Source of the DNA: Platerodrilus igneus
Lineage: Eukaryota; Arthropoda; Insecta; Coleoptera; Lycidae
Assembly: GCA_036346225.1 (NCBI GenBank)
Contig: JARFIW010000835.1
Span: forward strand, 1,845,829 to 1,909,828
Reading direction: 5' to 3'
DNA: 64,000 nt
A program made the translations under genes and the position numbers. Under the pieces are notes generated by a model that saw only the letters and a list, made by a program, of their open reading frames with translations, ran no database searches and was not told where the DNA came from. Below are positions 57,201 to 64,000 of this stretch, piece by piece (within the stretch, counting starts at the first letter, position 1; each line of letters starts with the position of its first letter).

Positions 57201-57824
57201 ATTCGGATCAGTTGCTAATTTTTAAAGAAAACGTGTCATATTTTTGGTAATGATATAGATATTGGTTATGTCTTGTTGGTCTTGTATATCAAATTTTACT
57301 GTATAACGTATAAGGACTGCTCTTGTACAGCAGGCACAGTTTTGTTTTGCAGTATTTTTTTAATTTTTTATCGGCATTGCAAACTCAACGTGTTTAGACC
57401 TATTTAGTCTACTGAGACTTGTCATCGTCGATCACTCAGCAGTGCATTAGTCTAGATGAGACTCATGAAGAGCTGGTCGCCCAGCAGTACGTAAGGCTAT
57501 ACGACACAAGGTAAATTTGTCACTAGTAGTCTATGCATCATTCTTTAGGTTGTGATGATGTAATTTTTTTGGTTTATTAGTCTATGTGAGGTTCGTAGAG
57601 GAGTTTGTGATTCTAACAAATTTACGCGTTGTCAGGCACTTTTATTTGTATCGGTAGAGTTATAAATAGAGCCTGAGTGCTCGCCAGAAATTAAATGAAT
57701 TAGATCATTGGTATATTTCTTTACAAAAAAATTCTATTTCACCACAAAGTTATCAGAAATGGAAAGTAGAAAATAATTATATTTTAAAATTTCTCCCTTC
57801 AAATCTACCTTTATCTTCAAATAT

Positions 57825-58215
57825 TAGAGATTGGAAATATCTTATACCTAAAATGCAAAGAGAAGAAGTTATTCGATTGTGCCAAAATCCTCCATCTCAG
57901 GGCACTTCGGAGGTTCTAAGATTTTAGCGCGTGTTCAAGAAAACTATTACTGGCCTAAGATGAAAGCAGACATTGTTAAATCCTGTCATGAATGTGCAAT
58001 GTGCTCTGCACGGAGATCTTTGGGACCTTGCCGTTTCATGGGAAAAGAGGCGAATGTTCGTGTTCCATTCCAAGTTGTATGGGTCCTTTCCCTCGATTTG
58101 AAGGTGGACATGGGTGGTTACTTGTAGTCTGTGATTTTTTTTTTAAAAGTATACAGTATAATTGCTTGTACGCAGCAGCATGAAGGCTAGTGTTATTGGA
58201 TATCTTCTGGGGGAT
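57825..58215 (+). pseudogene. LTR element integrase fragment, copy B
   Basis: HFGGSKILARVQENYYWPKM, ADIVKSCHECAMCSARRSLG: the H-H-C-C zinc domain is complete here (HCxx spacing C-H-E-C-A-M-C). Then a frameshift and GPFPRFEGGHGWLLVVCDFF. No further core residues. Would have been the integrase of a Gypsy-type element. Confidence 0.78.
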
Positions 58216-58589
58216 TATTTTTTAGAAGTGTAGATACTTTTGTTTATGCTCCGAAAAGAAAAGAATTTAAGTTAAATAAAAACTTTTACAATTTATGACG
58301 TTATTATTTTTGGAAAGGTTATAATATTTAAACTGAATTAAAACATTAAGGAGTGACAGATAAAATAGGTTTAAACCGAGTTTGAGATTATGTTATAAAA
58401 CTTTGTTATAGATCCAAGTGCAGTACAGTGTTCACTTGGGTAATTAGTAAGTACTTTATATCTTTACAAAGTAGCTTGTATTTTTTATTGTGTTGGATTT
58501 AGTCGTCTTGTTTAATTCCCGCCTCTAAGACAGTTACATCTCAATCATATGACAGGGTATAGTGGCGCCCGTTATATCATCTATTGTTC

Positions 58590-58843
58590 ATATATTTAAC
58601 CCTATGAATAAATTTACATTTTAAATACATTAAAGTTCTCAATCCACACTCATCGCCTTTGCTGACCTAATAAGTTCGTTAGTCGTCTTGCCTAATTAGG
58701 TTTTCTTACTCTTATTGGCCATTTTATAACAATTCTAATCCTGGGTTATAATTTCAAAAACAGGAAACCTTAGCTCCTTTTGTTTTCATTATAGTTTGTT
58801 TAGGGTCATATCTATAAATAAAGTAGAATACGAAAACAGCACA
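58590..58843 (+). repeat. LTR C, right part
   Basis: Matches 49777-50021 and 56255-56507 (ACCCTATGAATAAATTT, CTAATAAGTTCGTTAG, TATTGGCCATTTT, ACGAAAACAGCACA). It lacks the mariner insert, giving the empty-site reference for it. Confidence 0.75.
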
Positions 58844-58887
58844 GGCTTATTGAATTTCAAATATAGACAAGTTATAAAACGTACATA

Positions 58888-59015
58888 CCGCATGATACAA
58901 AAGTCAGTTTACTGAGTAAGACATGTGTATTATATTCACTAAATATACCAATGTAAGTATTCCACCGAATTATATATTCAGTCTCCCTTGGTAAACTGAC
59001 TTTTGGATCACACAG
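58888..59015. repeat. Small MITE, 128 bp
   Basis: Ends CCGCATGATACAAAAGTCAG and the near-complement of CTGTGTGATCCAAAAGTCAG, with pairing over about 27 bp, TA on each side (58886-58887, 59016-59017). No coding frame; a Tc1/mariner-type MITE is likely. Confidence 0.65.
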
Positions 59016-59039
59016 TATATAATATATAAAATGCCATAC

Positions 59040-60725
59040 CAGATCAGAAAGAATTTTGATATTATATCAGTTCAAAAAGATCTGATTCGTGAATTCCTGG
59101 TAAGATGAGGCTTGACAATACTATGTGTAATTCAGCCAAAGAAATTGTTGATGGCTTTCGCAGTCACTTTGCAAGTGCATTTGTACCTGCTATAAATTCA
59201 TTTCAGTTTTTTGACAATATCAGTCCATGTGGTACACCTTATGTATTTGTTAATACTGTTTCAGAGGACATGGTAGTACCGACCTTTATTAAAACACTAA
59301 AGAATAAGAATACATCTGGCCTCAATCAGGTTCCCTGTTTCTTGGTAAAGGACTGCGTCTCTATTTTAGCCAATCCTCTGATTAGTATCTTTAATATTTC
59401 ACATAAAGCTAACACATTTGTGGAAAATTACAAGTTTGCCCTATTCATAAAGGTGGAGACACGGCTGATATAAATAACTATCGTCCAATAAGTATTTTAT
59501 CAAACTTTACCAAAGTTTTTGAATTCTGTATCTATAAAGAAATATATTCGCTTATTAAAGTACTTATCTTCAATAACCAGCATGGTTTTATGTACAATCG
59601 ATCAACACAATCCAACATAGCTATTTTTACTCAATTTGCTTACAAGGTTTTGAATGCTGAACTCAAGTAGATACAATATATATGGACTTCCTTTTGTAAA
59701 GCATTTGATAGTATTTCTCATGTTATACTTGCATGGAAATTGGAAAACCTTGGTTTGAATAAATGATTGCATTTGTTTATCAAATCATATTTGTCTTGTA
59801 AGAATCAGTGCGTTGCTTATAATAGGTTTCAATCAGAATTTGTGTCAATAACTTCAGGCGTTCCTCAAGGATCTCATTTGGGCACCTTGCTATTAATTCG
59901 TTTTGTGAATGACATCAAAAATAATTACAAGTGATAATCTATTTTAGCAGATGATCCGAAAATGTTTGCAAATATATCCACTGTAGATGATTGTTCCAAA
60001 CTTGAGTCTCATAAACAAAGTTGTCCTGTGGTGTCATAACAATAATCTTAACTTGAATATCTTCCAATGCAAAATTTCTTGTAAAAGGCAGATTACGTGT
60101 TTTAACTATACTATTGAATCTATTGATGTACCACGATATTTTACGGTAAAAGATTTAGGAATTAAGCTTGATTATGAACTGAGATTTTCACAACATGTTG
60201 CAGATGTTACAGTGTTCTCATTTAATATTAGGAATTGTAAATCATCTATCAATTTGAAGACCTTGAAATTACTTTACTTCTCATTGGTATGGTCAAAGTT
60301 TGAGTGCTATTCATTCGTATGGTATCCATACCGTGATATAAACATAGTTGCAGTAGAAAATTTTTAAAATCCATATACTTTAAGTCAATAATTTCTATCC
60401 TGTGGAAGACTATCCTCAAAATGAATTGCTTAAACTATTTGATATGCAATCTTTGGAGAATCGTAGAATTGACTCCCCCTGTCAATTTTTTTATAATTTG
60501 CTTCACAATGCAGTTGACTGCCCACATTTATTATCAAAAATTAATTTTTATTCGCCAAGGCTTAATGCGAGAGTTAGTGTTAGATTTGTATATGCCACTT
60601 CAAGAACAAATCTACTGCTTTAGTTACATATATGTTATGTGTCAAAATTATAATAAAACTTCTAATGTTAGTAATATAATTTTCTCTAGCATTAAACATA
60701 TCCTGCATGTTATGCGTGAATAAAT
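59040..60725 (+). pseudogene. LINE E fragment (Jockey-superfamily-like RT)
   Basis: Plus-strand remnant: FRSHFASAFVPAINSFQFF and LKNKNTSGLNQVPCFLVKDC (59105-59473), then in other frames NNYRPISILSNFTKVFEFC, NNQHGFMYNRSTQSNIAIF, SISHVILAWKLENLGLNK near 59710, SGVPQGSHLGTLLLI near 59850 and a broken F-A-D-D block near 59945. Thumb and C-terminal parts follow (DVPRYFTVKDLGIKLDYEL; LINFYSPRLNARVSVRF near 60540). Many stops; old copy. Related to LINE C in the tail region. Confidence 0.8.
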
Positions 60726-62700
60726 CCACATATAAGTTACAAAACTGTACTTCAATAATATTAATATGTTGTATCTTAGTCTGCATCAAGCCTATAGATA
60801 TTTATTATTGTTCTGTAATCGGAATGCATTCTAAACAATAAATACCTTATTGGAATTGATTTGTTAAAAAGTTTCATAAAACTTGAACTTTATCATCTGC
60901 AACCCAGTGTTCTTTGAATGCATTTACTTTAATCAGATGCATACATTCGTTCCCTTTTTGAATGTGGCTGTTTTAGTGTTCTCACCACGTTACCTACATT
61001 AACATACTTTTAAGTATGTAGGAAAATTTCTTAAAATTAATAATACTTTTATTCAAGAAGCTTATTTGTCTACATGTTATTCAGATAATTTTCTGCTCGC
61101 TACATTTAATGTTGTTCGTTGGATTAAATGCTGTTTCCTAGAAATCATAACATTTTTGTATAATATATTTTATTTTTTACTGCACCCCCACGATACTGGT
61201 CAAATATTCTACTTTGCGCATTGGTTAAGCTTCTCTTAACCCTTGTAATTTAACACAAATACTCCTCGAATAAATGTGCCAAAAGTTTCTCTTCTGCATT
61301 TGATCTGTAACGATTTATTAAAAATTCAATCGCACTTAGATATTTTTAGTACTTCAGTAGATACTATTAAGCAAGTTGTATTAAAACAGTTAAATATATT
61401 CCTGATACCATTTCTTTCCTATAATTTTTTCTTGTTACGTGGGTGAATCAAATATAAACGGGAATTCCTTTTGTACTGATAGCGAGATGAACAAAGAGGA
61501 GCGTAGCATCTGGGCTTCACTGATGGAGATGCCTAGAGGACGTTGCGCCACTATAGAATGCCACATTACTACTTGTTTAATAACTATTGCGTTGTCTTGT
61601 GAGAAGAAGTACCGTCGTCTGTTGCACAACATATTATAATTAAATTTCTTACGAAAGAAGGTGTACGAATATGAGGGTAGAGTCATTATTTATTGTTATA
61701 TATTTTGTATTAGTGTGTTTTTATTAATGTTCCTATTTAGAATCTAGTTATCTGATATAGATGACAGTAGTAGTTGTAGAATACTGACACCAGATTTGGT
61801 CTTCTATTTTAATGGTGTATTAACTTCAAAATAAAAGGTGAAACGAACCTATGACATTAGCCCTACAGTCCACTAGTGTCTTCTTATCCAAACAGAATAC
61901 ATAAAACCATCAAAAATTTCGAGAAGACTTCAAGCAAGGTTCGGGGATAATAAACTACAACGCAAGGCCTTATGCAAGGTCAGTTAGATAGAAAATAAAT
62001 AATATTTAATTTTGCATAAACTAATTTGTTATGGTAATACCCAGTAGGAACTTAATGTAACCTTAAATAGTGTTTACAAATCAAGATTGGTAATTAAATC
62101 GGTATATCTATTACAAATTATTCTAAAACCACAAAAATGTAAATAAGCCAATTATATTTTAATAAGAAATTTTATAGTAGAAGCATGTCGTGCTCCTTAA
62201 AAGCTTTTAGAATTGTTGAAAAGTTCATTAATTTGCATTCTTAAATTTGAGTTTTAGCAAGTTAATAGAATAAATTCCATGCAATATGATATCATTTTAA
62301 ATAGACATTGTTATAATTATCATAAAGGGGAAAGCTATACAAAATATTAACAAGAGGTTAAGTACGCACAGGCGCGTGCTGGATACCTTAGAGGGCCCGG
62401 GAAAATTTTCTTTATGAGGGCTCAACCCCAATTCGTTAATTGATTAAACGATATTTAACTTTTTCTAATTTATTGGCAACCAGAAAATATTGCATTGTGT
62501 AGTTGGCCAGACTATCATCATACATTAACCACCGTACCGTACAAGTGTTTCTTAAATAAAAATGAATATTAGAATAAAAAGATTAATAATACCCTTGAAA
62601 AGATAAGTCCTTGAAATGTTTTTCCATAAAACATTTGAAAAACATAAAATGAAAACTGTAGGTAAGTATTCTGCTATATAGTACAAATAAACGGTTAGAA
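60726..62700. other. No gene recognised
   Basis: AT-rich DNA without supported features. A 66-codon plus frame at 61439 has an opposing minus frame in the same place and no family likeness, so it is not called. A lower-AT patch (GGCGCGTGCTGG, GAGGGCCCGGG) occurs near 62370. Confidence 0.35.
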
Positions 62701-62719
62701 CCACTGAAAATAGTTCTTG

Positions 62720-63640
62720 AATACCTTACTCTTTTCGCACATTGTTTCAATTATAACTTCTGGTGTAATACTGTTTGTTATTTCAGGCTCGCAAGCTATA
62801 CAAAACAAAGCTTCCAAATTCTCTTGAAAACGATTGTTCGCATGACACTTGTGTTAATGGAATTGTAAAAAGAAATTTGTAAACAATGAATAATTACTTA
62901 AATTCTACTGAATATAGATTATAATCACACAGTATTAAATAAACACAAGACAAGCACGAGTTACACTGAGTTTTTTGCATTTAGCGGTAGTCATATCCAC
63001 GATCACCTCTTCGTTTTCGTCTTCTGATTCTGTACTTGAAAAATATAGATCAGTTTCCAATTTATGATTTGAATGACTCGAGTAAATGTCTTGAAAATCG
63101 CGTTTAGACAAATGAGGCCATAGTTTAGAAAATGCCACAAGTTCCTCCTTCAATTTTTCTTTTTCTAGTGATGGAATTACCTCACAAATTTTTTTTAATG
63201 AATCTTTTGGAAGCGACTGGCTTTGACTTATTAATGAATATCTTCTGGGATTGAAACATTCCAAGTCAGCATAAAGTGCTCCATGTTTTGCAAATCTGGT
63301 CTCAATACTGCTTACGATTGTGTCCATAACGCTATTGTAGACCGTTAAACGAAAATGATCTTCGGCGTCTACCCTGATCTGTTCATTTCGAGCAATTTCA
63401 CCTGACATTGCCTTTACAGCTCTTTTCTTTTTTGTGGAAGAGTATCTTCTAAGAATATATAGGAATCCATCTTTTCGAGTTCTGTATTTATAACAAGTAC
63501 AAATCGCTTAGCTGATTGTAGTATGCCAACAAAATTTTGTTGTTCTGCTTTTAATTGGTTAGTTGCATTTGATATTTGTCGCCATGCCTGTTCGTAATCT
63601 AAATTTTCTGTTTGCAAATAAATGCAAATATAAATCATAG
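62720..63640 (-). pseudogene. hAT-type (ZMYM1-like) transposase fragment
   Basis: Minus-strand frames LQTENLDYEQAWRQISNATN and QQNFVGILQSAKRFV (63414-63638), then after a frameshift KAMSGEIARNEQIRVDAEDH, VMDTIVSSIETRFAKHGALY and LKEELVAFSKLWPHLSKRDF to about 62935. A further shifted piece near 62830-62720 (ENLEALFCIACEPEITNSIT) may be its continuation. The match is to the hAT-derived family containing vertebrate ZMYM1 (DUF4371 / hAT dimerisation type). Only the middle to C-terminal part is present; catalytic core not seen. Truncated. Confidence 0.75.
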
Positions 63641-64000
63641 CAAGTAGAACAATTTCAAAGGAACAAAACTTGTTGAGTAAACTATTTACTTAACTCCTTG
63701 CGATAGGTTTAAATAAGGAATTCAATTCTGAAATTGTCTTTAGGGTCAATACCAAATTAAAAAAAAACCAATCTTTTTGAGATGAGAACTGTCTTGAGTC
63801 TTCTGCAACCACATATATTTCCTTCCAAAAATTTTTGTAATGGCATTGCTTGTTACAGGCAGAAAAGCTACTAAGTATATATTTTTCATTAAATTATAAA
63901 ATAGGGGCGGCCTGTAAAACAAAAATTAAAGGGGGTCACCGGCACTAGCTAGCGGAAGGTCGTGGATCATATAGAGGGTTAAAATTTTACAGAAAAGGCT
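63641..64000. other. No gene; possible element edge
   Basis: AT-rich, then AGGGGCGGCCTGT at 63902, which resembles the start of some hAT-type ends and may begin an element that runs off the window. Not supported further. Confidence 0.3.

Larger units (their letters stand above)
49777..58843 (+). mobile_element. Tandem LTR retroelement: LTR-internal-LTR-internal-LTR
   Basis: Three LTR copies (A right part 49777-50021; B split by a mariner, up to 52757 and 56255-56507; C ending 58843) alternate with two internal regions (A 50022 to ~52.5 kb; B 56508 to ~58.3 kb). Internal regions encode a gag-like start MAEIFRPEYL and an integrase fragment, without an RT, so the family is defective. LTR 5' boundaries cannot be set because only copies B and C reach that far. 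Copies differ by several percent. Confidence 0.75.

Noticed and set aside
1..64000. CRISPR array, bacterial operons or phage genes
   Set aside because: No regularly spaced repeats, no ribosome-binding sites or gene strings; introns, SINEs and eukaryotic transposons show this is animal nuclear DNA.

Overview
This window is AT-rich arthropod genomic DNA, most likely insect. It holds no intact conventional host gene and is almost entirely layered transposable elements. The insect call rests on element types: BEL/Pao and Gypsy LTR retrotransposons, Jockey-superfamily-like LINEs with a zinc-finger ORF1, piggyBac, pogo, long-TIR IS630/Tc1/mariner-like elements and a tRNA-derived SINE. It is also supported by a primer-binding site that fits the 3' end of a tRNA-Tyr. 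The order cannot be fixed from the sequence alone.

Layout. (1) 1-4.76 kb: two diverged copies of a ~146 bp MITE-like unit, then a decayed piggyBac copy (1521-3066) and unassigned DNA. (2) 4.76-12.5 kb: a second piggyBac remnant split by a long-TIR DNA element (4760-11670), itself split by a BEL/Pao retrotransposon (5480-11486; identical LTRs, CTGGG target duplication). (3) 13.6-22.9 kb: a LINE whose endonuclease region carries a piggyBac with TTAA duplication (15011-18004) and whose reverse transcriptase carries a DD41D IS630-type element (19449-21521). The piggyBac encloses a C-terminal fragment of the host translation factor gene ABCF1. (4) 23.46-26.74 kb: a 3.3 kb near-palindrome with divergent copies of a fragment resembling the His box of ubiquitin hydrolases. 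(5) 27.29-29.68 kb: a second DD41D element with ~487 bp TIRs. (6) 30.3-30.8 kb: exon-like pieces of an unrecognised coiled-coil host gene. (7) 32.67-48.60 kb: one Gypsy element (TSD GTTCA) opened by a pogo-like element (TA), which is opened by a LINE, which is opened by a third DD41D element (TA). Two solo-LTR-like insertions, a SINE and a MITE are added on top. (8) 49.5-58.84 kb: a tandem LTR-internal-LTR-internal-LTR arrangement in which a mariner-like element marks two of the three LTRs. One internal region contains a fragment of the TAF1 bromodomain gene. The full mariner is interrupted by a LINE, which carries a third solo LTR. (9) 58.9-64 kb: a small MITE, a decayed LINE, unassigned DNA and a hAT/ZMYM1-like fragment.

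The parts are not a pathway. Target-site duplications give a readable insertion order, and in several cases removing the insert rejoins the host element's reading frame. The most notable observations are the ABCF1 piece inside piggyBac termini, the TAF1 piece inside an LTR element, the giant palindrome with divergent USP-like fragments, the tandem LTR element explained by one unequal crossover, and a three-copy solo-LTR family with 4 bp duplications and no visible coding parent.
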